A stretch of 7,078 nt of DNA from Chloroflexota bacterium (GTDB lineage Bacteria > Chloroflexota > Anaerolineae > Promineifilales > Promineifilaceae): assembly GCA_008501785.1 (NCBI GenBank), contig QQUD01000705.1:1-7078 (forward strand), given 5' to 3'. The notes beneath the pieces were generated by a model, which ran no database searches, was not told the origin of the DNA, and saw only the letters and a list, made by a program, of their open reading frames with translations. Positions within the stretch are counted from its first letter, which is position 1. Every line of letters begins with the position of its first letter. Positions 1-5,702 of the stretch are shown here, piece after piece. The position numbers and the translations under genes were made by a program.

Positions 1-786
1 CACCACTTCCTGATTTTCGACAATTGTTGCCACAAAATAATGCGTTTCAGCCTCATCGGACTTCGGTTTACGGAATGCAGCAATTTGCCGGTTCGCCTGA
101 TACCCACACGCATCACACAGCAGCAGTGTGTCTTCACCAATCGGCGTCAGGTACATGTATTCGTGCGCCATTTTGCCACCCATCATGCCTACATCGGCTT
201 CGACGGCGATTACCGGCAGGCCACACCGCTCAAAAATGTGAAAATAAGCGTCGTAGTGGGCCTGGTAAATAGCATCCAATCCGGCATCATCTGCATCTAG
301 GCTGTAGCTGTCGAGCATCGTAAATTCACGTGCCCGAATTAACCCTGCTCGCGGACGCGGATCGTCGCGCCATTTGGTTTGAAAGTGGTATACAAGCTGC
401 GGCATTTGCCGGTACGATTGGATTTCGTGACGGGCCAGTGCTGTCACAACTTCTTCGTGAGAGAGGGCGAGGGCCATGAAACGGCCGTTTTTGTCCTCAA
501 ACCGGCCCAACTCATCATCAATCTCAAACCAGCGCCCCGATGCCTGCCAAATGTCTGCCGGATGCACCACCGGCATTTTCATTTCTTGCCCCCCAATCGC
601 GTCGATCTCCTCACGCATGATGGCTTCTAGTTTCGTTAAAGTGCGTTGTCCCAAGTGCATGTAGCTAAAAATGCCTGCTGCTAACTGGCGCACATACCCT
701 GCTCGTAATAAATTTTGATGGCCTGCCACTTCTGCCGCCGTCGGAATGTCTCGTAATGTTTGACTAAAAAAATGTTTCATTCTCAT
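1..786 (-). CDS. proS: Prolyl-tRNA synthetase, N-terminal part (runs off left edge)
   Basis: Cytoplasmic class II aminoacyl-tRNA synthetase that charges tRNA-Pro with proline. Reading the minus strand from 786 gives 262 open codons to the window edge; bacterial-type ProRS is usually about 570 residues, so less than half is here. Seen: the N-terminal family signature (FFSQTLRDIPTAAEV, then LLRAGYVRQLAAGIFSY, residues 6-42), the motif 1 region ending GGQEMKMPVVHPADIW (65-80), SHEEVV (109-114) and the motif 2 region at about 135-163, with WRDDPRPRAGLIRAREF and DSYS where most relatives have KDAYS. The CDACGYQANRQIA segment comes later, and the window ends near where the editing insertion domain would begin. 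The ATG at 784-786 has an upstream AGGA (minus strand, about 793-797); a second in-frame ATG two codons later is also possible. Expression is probably controlled by the attenuator leader at 934-1107. Confidence 0.95.
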   Translation of the reverse strand, partial: MRMKHFFSQTLRDIPTAAEVAGHQNLLRAGYVRQLAAGIFSYMHLGQRTLTKLEAIMREEIDAIGGQEMKMPVVHPADIWQASGRWFEIDDELGRFEDKNGRFMALALSHEEVVTALARHEIQSYRQMPQLVYHFQTKWRDDPRPRAGLIRAREFTMLDSYSLDADDAGLDAIYQAHYDAYFHIFERCGLPVIAVEADVGMMGGKMAHEYMYLTPIGEDTLLLCDACGYQANRQIAAFRKPKSDEAETHYFVATIVENQEVV

Positions 787-803
787 GGTAATTTCCTGTT
801 TCG

Positions 804-833
804 GTAATCGGTGAACTGTAATCGGTCACCGGT
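804..833. repeat. GTAATCGGT direct repeat and small inverted repeat before proS
   Basis: GTAATCGGT occurs at 804-812 and again at 818-826, 14 bp apart. Within it, CGGTGA (809-814) and TCACCG (826-831) form a 6-bp inverted repeat with an 11-nt loop, about 12 nt upstream of the proS Shine-Dalgarno. It may be a short dispersed genomic repeat or a local mRNA hairpin; no function is claimed. Confidence 0.5.
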
Positions 834-851
834 AAAAATTCTGTAGCAATT

Positions 852-922
852 GGACGCGGAATGACGCGGAAAATACGGAAGATAATTGAAAAATCTGCGT
901 TAATCTGCGTTAATCCGCGTCC
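852..922. repeat. Short tandem repeats bounded by a 9-bp inverted repeat
   Basis: GGACGCGGA at 852-860 is the exact reverse complement of TCCGCGTCC at 914-922. Between them GACGCGGAA is repeated (853-861 and 863-871), and a 10-bp unit AATCTGCGTT is repeated three times (892-901, 902-911, and 912-921 with two changes). A 5-bp hairpin CCCAA/TTGGG follows at 921-933. The block lies between the leader terminator and proS, so it would be transcribed only on readthrough. It resembles low-complexity dispersed intergenic repeats and contains no reading frame that I recognise. Confidence 0.55.
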
Positions 923-933
923 CAAATCTTGGG

Positions 934-965
934 AAATAAAAACGCCCCGTTGTGTGGACGGGGCG
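934..965 (-). terminator. Intrinsic terminator in the proS leader
   Basis: On the minus strand CGCCCCGT (965 to 958) and ACGGGGCG (950 to 943) form a perfect 8-bp GC-rich stem with a 7-nt loop. It is followed immediately by TTTTTATTT (942 to 934). The A-rich flank is on one side only, so it works towards proS. It ends about 150 nt before the proS start codon and downstream of a good promoter, as an attenuation terminator does. Its 5' arm is also one strand of the antiterminator pairing (see 934-1107). Confidence 0.85.
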
Positions 966-1002
966 GTGTGTGGTCTACAAAAGTGAATTTACCAGAAAAT
1001 GG

Positions 1003-1107
1003 TTAGTTGGTTTGAGACAGATGAAGCACACCGACACCCGTTGCACACGCAACGGGGCTGGCGGGTAAGGGATACGACTGGGTGATTTCGTGCCATTTGT
1101 GTCTCAT
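1003..1107 (-). CDS. Putative proline-rich leader peptide (34 aa) of the proS attenuator
   Basis: ATG at 1107-1105, TAA at 1005-1003. The frame includes SYPLPASPVACATG, with CCC proline codons at 1071-1069, 1065-1063 and 1056-1054; the third is the first codon of the attenuator hairpin's 5' arm. A ribosome waiting at the second or third CCC would cover that arm and free ACGGG for the antiterminator. No Shine-Dalgarno is visible. The ATG lies 7 nt after the -10 box, so the transcript may be leaderless; an in-frame ATG four codons earlier (1119-1117) would need transcription from further upstream. A frame this short could be chance. The case rests on the position of its Pro codons before a proline synthetase and on the matching RNA folds. 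Confidence 0.5.
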   Translation of the reverse strand: MRHKWHEITQSYPLPASPVACATGVGVLHLSQTN

Positions 1108-1114
1108 GGGCAAC

Positions 1115-1143
1115 ACCATACAAAATTGTGGTGAGTTTGTCAA
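1115..1143 (-). promoter_or_regulatory. Sigma70-type promoter for the proS leader
   Basis: On the minus strand TTGACA (1143-1138), a 17-nt spacer and TATGGT (1120-1115) make a strong housekeeping promoter. The predicted start is at about 1108-1107, at or next to the ATG of the putative leader peptide. The -35 box directly abuts the stop codon of the upstream DUF4870 gene. Confidence 0.75.
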
Positions 1144-1581
1144 TTATTGTGCCAAATAATTTTCGATGCGGCGACCAATGAGAGGGTAGGTAAACGGCCG
1201 TCCTTGCAGCGTGCGAACCGCTGCCACAATGCCAACCACAATAAACGCCAGCATCGACACCATCATAAATCCCATTGAGCCAAATGGGATGATGAGAAAG
1301 AACGGAAAACCTGAACTACTTGTTTCCATCGTTTCAGCAAATGGAATCATCGTCAAGAAGCTGCACATATAACAGGCCATTCCGAAAAACATAATCACAA
1401 TTTGGGATACTTGCCATGCAATCGCTTGCATGGCCTGCTGTCGCACAAATTCGGACTTTTCTTTTTGTGTCACCCAGATAATGATTGCGGCAATTGTTCC
1501 CCACATCGGTAACAAAATGGCACCGTGCGCTATTGCGGACATGATTCTATCATCTGAATTGGTTTCTTTTAAGTTACTCAT
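1144..1581 (-). CDS. DUF4870-type small membrane protein
   Basis: 145 residues, typical of the DUF4870 (Tic20-like) family, whose function is unknown. Predicted membrane segments lie at about residues 17-37, 57-80 and 92-122. The family hallmark is visible between the first two: a basic/acidic turn followed by SEFVRQQAMQAIAWQ (43-57), corresponding to the 'spFv.hhakeAlnfq' stretch of relatives. The C-terminal part has VVGIVAAVRTLQGRPFTYPLIG. The N-terminus is short and polar, with no signal peptide. The start ATG (1581-1579) follows a purine-rich AAGAGAGAG stretch that can serve as ribosome binding site. It points the same way as proS, but proS has its own promoter, so I see no reason to call them a functional pair. 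Confidence 0.8.
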   Translation of the reverse strand: MSNLKETNSDDRIMSAIAHGAILLPMWGTIAAIIIWVTQKEKSEFVRQQAMQAIAWQVSQIVIMFFGMACYMCSFLTMIPFAETMETSSSGFPFFLIIPFGSMGFMMVSMLAFIVVGIVAAVRTLQGRPFTYPLIGRRIENYLAQ

Positions 1582-1594
1582 CGTACTCTCTCTT

Positions 1595-1626
1595 GGTGCG
1601 TCGCACTTTCTTAAGTGCGCTGCACC
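1595..1626 (-). promoter_or_regulatory. Strong hairpin in the 5' UTR of the DUF4870 gene
   Basis: GGTGC..CGCACTT (1595-1608) pairs with AAGTGCG..GCACC (1613-1626). It has 12 base pairs, a 2x2 mismatch and a 4-nt loop. There is no T-tract on either side, so it is not an intrinsic terminator. On the minus transcript it ends 13 nt before the start codon, just ahead of the ribosome binding site, where it could affect mRNA stability or translation initiation. Confidence 0.6.
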
Positions 1627-1648
1627 TCAACTATTCAATCTCGATTCG

Positions 1649-1654
1649 ATTATA
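1649..1654 (-). promoter_or_regulatory. Perfect -10 box (TATAAT) before the DUF4870 gene
   Basis: The minus strand reads TATAAT at 1654-1649, about 70 nt upstream of the DUF4870 start codon and upstream of the hairpin at 1595-1626. No convincing -35 box lies 16-18 nt upstream, so this is a partial promoter call. Confidence 0.4.
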
Positions 1655-1706
1655 TGTCACTTTACGCAAAACGGACCGCTTTGTTGCTGAACTTTGCCGA
1701 AAACTA

Positions 1707-1735
1707 TTGACTTCTAAAACGTTTTAGATTATATT
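1707..1735 (+). promoter_or_regulatory. Promoter of the LacI-family repressor gene
   Basis: TTGACT (1707-1712), a 17-nt spacer and TATATT (1730-1735). The 14-bp palindrome at 1714-1727 fills nearly all the spacer, so a bound repressor would exclude RNA polymerase. The resulting 5' UTR is about 90 nt and contains two further copies of the palindrome. Confidence 0.7.
1714..1727. promoter_or_regulatory. LacI-family operator O1
   Basis: Perfect 14-bp palindrome CTAAAACGTTTTAG with the central CpG typical of LacI/PurR/CcpA-family operators, located between the -35 and -10 boxes of the repressor promoter. Confidence 0.75.
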
Positions 1736-1746
1736 GTGCATTATGC

Positions 1747-1760
1747 CTAAAACGTTTTAA
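1747..1760. promoter_or_regulatory. LacI-family operator O2
   Basis: CTAAAACGTTTTAA, one base off the perfect palindrome, centred 33 bp after O1, in the predicted 5' UTR near the transcription start. Confidence 0.7.
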
Positions 1761-1778
1761 ATTTTATTGTGTAAATTT

Positions 1779-1792
1779 CTAAAACGTTTTAG
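1779..1792. promoter_or_regulatory. LacI-family operator O3
   Basis: CTAAAACGTTTTAG, identical to O1 and centred 32 bp after O2. The spacing of about three helical turns puts all three sites on nearly the same DNA face. It lies about 40 bp before the start codon of the repressor. Confidence 0.72.
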
Positions 1793-1832
1793 GCTTTAGA
1801 AAAACGGGAACCAAAAGAGAAGAGAGAGGAAT

Positions 1833-2861
1833 ATGCCCGTAACACTTAAAGACATTTCTGCACGTGTTGGCAAATCGGTGCCAACCGTATCCCGCGCATT
1901 AGCCGGACATGCAGATATTAGCCCAGATACACGGCGCGAAGTGCAGCGCGTAGCACGAGAAATGGGGTATGAGCCAAATATCGCCGCCCGCAATTTGCAA
2001 AAACAACGAACCGATACCATCGCGCTGATTTTCCCGATGATGAATCAATTACGATTTTCGGACCCGTTTTTTAGCGAGTTTTTATCGGGGATTGTGGAAC
2101 AAACGGCCGTTTACGGCTACACCCTCAACATCTCAACCAATGCGGCCGTAGATGAGCGCGATGCCTACCTCAAACAAATCCGCAGTCGCCGCGTCGATGG
2201 ATTTGTGGTCATGCGAACCAAGCGGCAAGATGAACGCATCAACCTCTTGCGCGAGCAAAATATTCCATTTGTCTCATTTGGTCGAGTCGAAGGCGACAAC
2301 GATTTCCATTTTGTAGATGATGATGACGCTGATGGCATTCGACAATGTGTCGATCACCTCGTTTCACTAGGGCATACCCGGCTTGGCTTCATTAGTGAGC
2401 CAGCCAATTTTACAAAATCATTCCATCGCCTCCAAGGATTCACAGAAGGACTCGAAGCACACAATTTAGCACTTAATCCAGAAATGGTCGTTGAAACAAA
2501 CTTTCGCCAACGTTCTGGGCGGATTGCAGCCGAGCAGCTGTTCAATTTAAATGAACCACCAACAGCCATCGTGGCCAGCAACGATTTGCTGGCACTGGGT
2601 GCAATGCATGAAGCACAGTCACGCGGATTAGTTGTGGGTCGTGATGTCAGCATTACGGGTTTCGATGACATTTTGCTTGCCGAATACGCAAATCCGCCGC
2701 TGACAACTGTGCATCAGCCGGCACAACAATTGGGTTCGATGGTTGCCCAAATGTTGCTCAAAATAATTCGAAAAGAGTCAATCGAGAAAACACAGGTAAT
2801 CTTAAAACCATCTTTAATTGTTCGTCAATCAAGCGGAACATTACAGCAGAAAAAACGATAA
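1833..2861 (+). CDS. LacI-family transcriptional repressor
   Basis: 342 residues, the usual length for the family. The N-terminal helix-turn-helix is clear (TLKDISARVGKSVPTVSRAL, residues 4-23), followed by the REVQRVAREMGYEPNIAARNL segment leading into the hinge helix. The C-terminal region is a periplasmic-binding-protein-like ligand domain: RRVDGFVV, IPFVSFGRV, LGHTRLGFI, and the characteristic AIVASNDLLALGAM and SITGFDDILLAEYANPPLTTV. Family members bind a sugar or related effector and release the operator. The effector is unknown. A purine-rich AGAAGAGAGAGGA precedes the ATG. Three matching palindromes upstream strongly suggest autoregulation, and the sugar importer downstream is the natural candidate target. 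Operator assignment is inference; the family call is secure. Confidence 0.95.
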   Translation: MPVTLKDISARVGKSVPTVSRALAGHADISPDTRREVQRVAREMGYEPNIAARNLQKQRTDTIALIFPMMNQLRFSDPFFSEFLSGIVEQTAVYGYTLNISTNAAVDERDAYLKQIRSRRVDGFVVMRTKRQDERINLLREQNIPFVSFGRVEGDNDFHFVDDDDADGIRQCVDHLVSLGHTRLGFISEPANFTKSFHRLQGFTEGLEAHNLALNPEMVVETNFRQRSGRIAAEQLFNLNEPPTAIVASNDLLALGAMHEAQSRGLVVGRDVSITGFDDILLAEYANPPLTTVHQPAQQLGSMVAQMLLKIIRKESIEKTQVILKPSLIVRQSSGTLQQKKR

Positions 2862-2897
2862 CAACACAATCCAAAGCACAAAATCATACGTGAATTT

Positions 2898-2974
2898 CAG
2901 GGGGTCATGACCTCGCTAGTAAGTCTTTGCTTAGTGACATGATCTTGACATATGCCCCTGCCAAATTTTAATTT
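2898..2974 (+). promoter_or_regulatory. Intergenic region before the lipoprotein: imperfect hairpin and possible promoter
   Basis: The 202-bp gap between the repressor and the lipoprotein gene has no reading frame. CAGGGG (2898-2903) pairs with CCCCTG (2955-2960), with a second inner pairing TCATG (2905-2909) with CATGA (2938-2942) and flanking AATTT/AAATT. It is followed by AATTTTAATTT, which could act as a weak terminator. Overlapping it, TTGACA (2945-2950) is a perfect -35 box, with only a poor -10 candidate at about 2968-2974. No copy of the CTAAAACGTTTTAG palindrome is present. Confidence 0.4.
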
Positions 2975-3050
2975 CTGCAATCACTTATGCCTTGCCCAAA
3001 AATTGTAGCCAGGTAAAGGCAATTTGAATGCAAAAACATAGTTATCTACT

Positions 3051-3057
3051 AAAGGAG
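3051..3057 (+). promoter_or_regulatory. Ribosome binding site that fixes the lipoprotein start
   Basis: AAAGGAG lies 6 nt before the ATG at 3064. It selects this start over an in-frame ATG at 3028, which has no Shine-Dalgarno and would put a polar extension in front of the signal peptide. Confidence 0.85.
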
Positions 3058-3063
3058 AAGATA

Positions 3064-5688
3064 ATGAATAAATGGTTGAAACTGTTTTCTTTATTTTTGG
3101 TAACGATGTTGTTACTGGTTGCCTGCGGTGGAGCCGAAACCCCGGCTGATACCCCCGCAGACGAACCAGAAGCACCAGCGGATACCCCCGCCGACGAATC
3201 TGCCGACGAACCCGCTGATGAAGCAATGGACGAAGCAATGGGTGAAGTTACCTTTGTATCTTCCCAATTTGGTCCAGTTGAAGAACAAGAGAAGTTCCGT
3301 GCCATTTTGTCTGATGGTGGTTACGACTTCACCAGTTCTGAAGAAGGCCCCCTGATCGACCAGGTTCTGGCAGGAAGTGGTACGATCGACGTCGTTGGTG
3401 CATTGCACGGCACTTTCCCACCACTCGCTCGTGGTGATGCTATGACCAATATGGCTGACATCGCCGACGATCTTTCTGGTGACCGTGATTTGGCGCAAGC
3501 CTTCATCGACACCGGTCTGCTCGGTACCGATGACTTCCTCTATTACGTGCCTTGGATGCAAGCCACCTACATCATGGCGGCTCACACCGATGCACTGCAA
3601 TACCTGCCCGACGGCGCAGATGTAAACGCTATCACCTGGGAAGAATTCGGCCAATGGTGTCAAAACATTCTTGACGAAACTGGAAACCAGGGCTGTGGTT
3701 TGCCACATGCCGGTTTATTCCACCGCTTCCTCGAAGGCTACCTCTTCCCATCCCACACTGGTGGCATGGTGAGCAACTTCCGCAGCACCGAAGCCATGGA
3801 AATGATGACATGGGCACGTGATTCTCTGTGGCCAACCATCAACCCACAATCGATCAACTACGACTTCATGCAAGAGCCACTGCTCTCTGGTGAAGTAATG
3901 GTTGCATTTGACCACACCGCTCGCTTGATCGAAGCATTCAACGCTGAACCAGACAACTTCGTTGCTTTCCCAGCACCAGCAGGCCCGAAAGGCCGTGGCT
4001 TTATGCCCGTTATTGTTGGTTTGGGTGTTCCCGCAGATGCTCCGAATCCTGAAGGCGCAGCGGAGTTGATTGAGTTCTTGACCCGTCCAGACGTGCAAGG
4101 CGCAGTCCTCCGTGATCTTGGTTTCTTCCCAGTTGTTGATGGTGTAGACACCTCTGATTTGCCAGTTGGTATCGGCATCGAAGCTGCGGCAGTAAACGCA
4201 CAGGCAACTGCACCAGATGCATTGCCAGCACTCTTGCCCGTTGGTCTCGGCGAACGTGGTGGCGAAATCAACCAGATTTTCCGCAATGCATTCGACCGCA
4301 TCGTGCTCGATGGTGAAGATGTTGAAGCTGTATTGACCGAAGAAGGTGATAACCTGCAAGCGCTGATGAACGAAACTGGCGCACCTTGTTGGGCACCTGA
4401 TCCGGTTGGTGATGGCCCTTGCCAGGTCAATGAAGCTGGCGCAATGGCTGTCGCTGCTGAACCCACAGATAGCGGCGAAGCTATGGCCGAAAGCGATGTT
4501 ACTTTCATTTCTTCCCAATTTGGTCCTGTCGAAGAACAAGAAAAATTCCGAGCAATTCTTGCACCGGGTGGTTATGACTTCAATAGCTCTGAAGAAGGTC
4601 CCCTGATTGATCAGGTGATTGCAGGTACAGGCGCAATTGACGTGGTTGGTGCATTGCATGGCACCTTCCCACCATTGGCTCGGGAAGATTCAATGATGAA
4701 CATGATCGACATTGCTGAAGACCTGCTTGACAGCCGCGATCTGGCACCAGCCTTCATCGACACTGGACTCCTTGGTACCGATGACTTCCTGTATTACGTG
4801 CCCTGGATGCAGGCGACCTACATCATGGCGGCTAACACAGAAGCATTGGCTTACCTTCCAGATGGTGCTGATGTAAATGCCATCACCTGGGAAGAGTTTG
4901 GACAATGGTGTCAAAACATGCTTGATGAAACAGGAGAGCAAAAGTGTGGTTTGCCACATGCCGGTCTATTCCACCGCTTCCTCGAAGGGTATCTCTTCCC
5001 GTCATTCACAGGCGGTATGGTTTCTGAATTCCGCAGCGATGCCGCTGTTGACATGATGACCTGGGCACGTGATTCCCTGTGGCCAACCGTTAACCCACAA
5101 TCTATTAGCTATGACTTCATGCAAGAACCGCTGCTGTCTGGTGAGGTTTGGGTGGCGTTTGACCACACTGCACGCTTGATCGAAGCATTCAATGAGAATC
5201 CGGACGGCTTTATTGCATTTCCAGCTCCAGCAGGTCCAGAAGGACGTGGCTTCATGCCCGTCATCGTTGGTCTTGGTATCCCAGCTGATGCGCCAGACCC
5301 AGAAGGCGCAGCTGAGTTGGTTGAGTACTTGACCCGTCCTGACGTGCAAGGCGCTGTGTTAAATGAACTTGGTTTCTTCCCGGTTGTTGATGGTGTTGAC
5401 ACTTCTAACTTGCCGGTAGGTGTGGAAATTGAAGCTGGCGCAGTGAATGCTCAGGCAACTGCTCCAGATGCTTTGCCAGCACTCTTGCCAGTTGGTTTGG
5501 GCGAACGTGGTGGTGAGATTAACCAAATCTTCCGCAATGCGTTTGACCGCATTGTTCTCGATGGTGAAGACATTGAAACCGTTCTCAATGAAGAAGGTGA
5601 CAATCTGCAGGCCTTGATGGATGAGACCGGCGCTCCTTGCTGGGCTCCTGATCCAGTCAGCGATGGTCCTTGCCAAGTAAACGAATAA
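3064..5688 (+). CDS. Lipoprotein with two tandem ABC-type sugar-binding modules
   Basis: 874 residues, about twice the normal length for an extracellular solute-binding protein. Residues 1-21 are a lipoprotein signal peptide (MNKWLK, hydrophobic core, lipobox LVAC with Cys21). An acidic Ala/Pro/Asp/Glu-rich tether follows (24-61). Module A is residues 62-457 and module B 479-874; each is 396 residues and they align without gaps, with about 51 differences by my count. The linker (458-478) is again Ala/Glu-rich. Each module has WCQN and a later C before GLPHAG, and a C-terminal pair APCW/GPCQ, so two disulfides per module are possible. Shared blocks include GTFPPLA, VAFDHTARLIEAF, and PADAP..EGAAEL, the last typical of sugar-type binding proteins. 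It should capture a carbohydrate and deliver it to the permease encoded downstream. The ligand is unknown. The second module has no signal peptide of its own, so this is not two genes with a lost stop. Confidence 0.88.
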   Translation: MNKWLKLFSLFLVTMLLLVACGGAETPADTPADEPEAPADTPADESADEPADEAMDEAMGEVTFVSSQFGPVEEQEKFRAILSDGGYDFTSSEEGPLIDQVLAGSGTIDVVGALHGTFPPLARGDAMTNMADIADDLSGDRDLAQAFIDTGLLGTDDFLYYVPWMQATYIMAAHTDALQYLPDGADVNAITWEEFGQWCQNILDETGNQGCGLPHAGLFHRFLEGYLFPSHTGGMVSNFRSTEAMEMMTWARDSLWPTINPQSINYDFMQEPLLSGEVMVAFDHTARLIEAFNAEPDNFVAFPAPAGPKGRGFMPVIVGLGVPADAPNPEGAAELIEFLTRPDVQGAVLRDLGFFPVVDGVDTSDLPVGIGIEAAAVNAQATAPDALPALLPVGLGERGGEINQIFRNAFDRIVLDGEDVEAVLTEEGDNLQALMNETGAPCWAPDPVGDGPCQVNEAGAMAVAAEPTDSGEAMAESDVTFISSQFGPVEEQEKFRAILAPGGYDFNSSEEGPLIDQVIAGTGAIDVVGALHGTFPPLAREDSMMNMIDIAEDLLDSRDLAPAFIDTGLLGTDDFLYYVPWMQATYIMAANTEALAYLPDGADVNAITWEEFGQWCQNMLDETGEQKCGLPHAGLFHRFLEGYLFPSFTGGMVSEFRSDAAVDMMTWARDSLWPTVNPQSISYDFMQEPLLSGEVWVAFDHTARLIEAFNENPDGFIAFPAPAGPEGRGFMPVIVGLGIPADAPDPEGAAELVEYLTRPDVQGAVLNELGFFPVVDGVDTSNLPVGVEIEAGAVNAQATAPDALPALLPVGLGERGGEINQIFRNAFDRIVLDGEDIETVLNEEGDNLQALMDETGAPCWAPDPVSDGPCQVNE
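3148..3198 (+). repeat. Short direct repeat in the tether-coding region
   Basis: An 18-bp unit, GATACCCCCGC(A/C)GACGAA, occurs at 3148-3165 and 3181-3198, 33 bp apart and in frame. It encodes DTPADE twice. This suggests the flexible tether grew by small in-frame duplications. Confidence 0.7.
3247..4434 (+). repeat. Internal duplication, copy A (binding module 1)
   Basis: A 1188-bp in-frame unit encoding residues 62-457, matched by copy B 1251 bp downstream with no indel in the protein alignment. Many third-position differences separate the copies, so it is an old duplication under purifying selection, not an assembly doubling. Confidence 0.9.
4498..5685 (+). repeat. Internal duplication, copy B (binding module 2)
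   Basis: A 1188-bp unit encoding residues 479-874. Differences from copy A are scattered and mostly conservative at the protein level (I/V, D/E, N/S), with clusters such as SGD to LDS in the IADDL region and a Met-to-Trp change before VAFDHTA that might alter the ligand pocket. Confidence 0.9.
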
Positions 5689-5702
5689 TCTTTCTCTGAA
5701 AA

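Larger units (their letters stand above)
934..1107 (-). promoter_or_regulatory. Candidate proline-responsive transcription attenuator of proS
   Basis: The minus-strand RNA from about 1107 can adopt two exclusive folds. In the OFF fold, CCCGTTGC (1056-1049) pairs with GCAACGGG (1044-1037) around loop GTGT, and the terminator at 965-943 forms. In the ON fold, ACGGG (1041-1037) pairs with CCCGT (962-958), and CGGTGTG (1033-1027) pairs with CACACCG (970-964). That gives 12 bp separated only by a TGT/C internal loop, and it removes the whole 5' arm of the terminator. The upper hairpin's 3' arm is shared with the antiterminator, so forming that hairpin favours termination. A closing helix TGAGACA (1106-1100) with TGTCTCA (1019-1013) and a small ACCA-TTTTC-TGGT hairpin (about 1003-991) are also visible. 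The fold is read directly from sequence; regulation by tRNA-Pro charging is inferred from the Pro codons in the overlapping reading frame. Confidence 0.65.

Noticed and set aside
40..664. Plus-strand reading frames of 60-86 codons in the first 700 bp
   Set aside because: They are antisense shadows of proS, whose minus-strand translation carries clear ProRS motifs over its full length.
942..1107. Canonical T-box riboswitch before proS
   Set aside because: The layout is similar, but the conserved TGGNACCGCG box is absent; the nearest stretch (ACACACCGCC) lacks the TGG that pairs with the tRNA end. The Pro-codon reading frame with a separate antiterminator explains the sequence better.
3028..3063. 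Upstream in-frame ATG at 3028 as start of the binding lipoprotein
   Set aside because: It has no ribosome binding site and would add 12 polar residues before the signal peptide; AAAGGAG at 3051-3057 points to ATG 3064.
3247..5685. Tandem binding modules as an assembly duplication
   Set aside because: The two units differ at roughly 51 amino acids and at many silent positions, too many for a doubled read or contig artefact.
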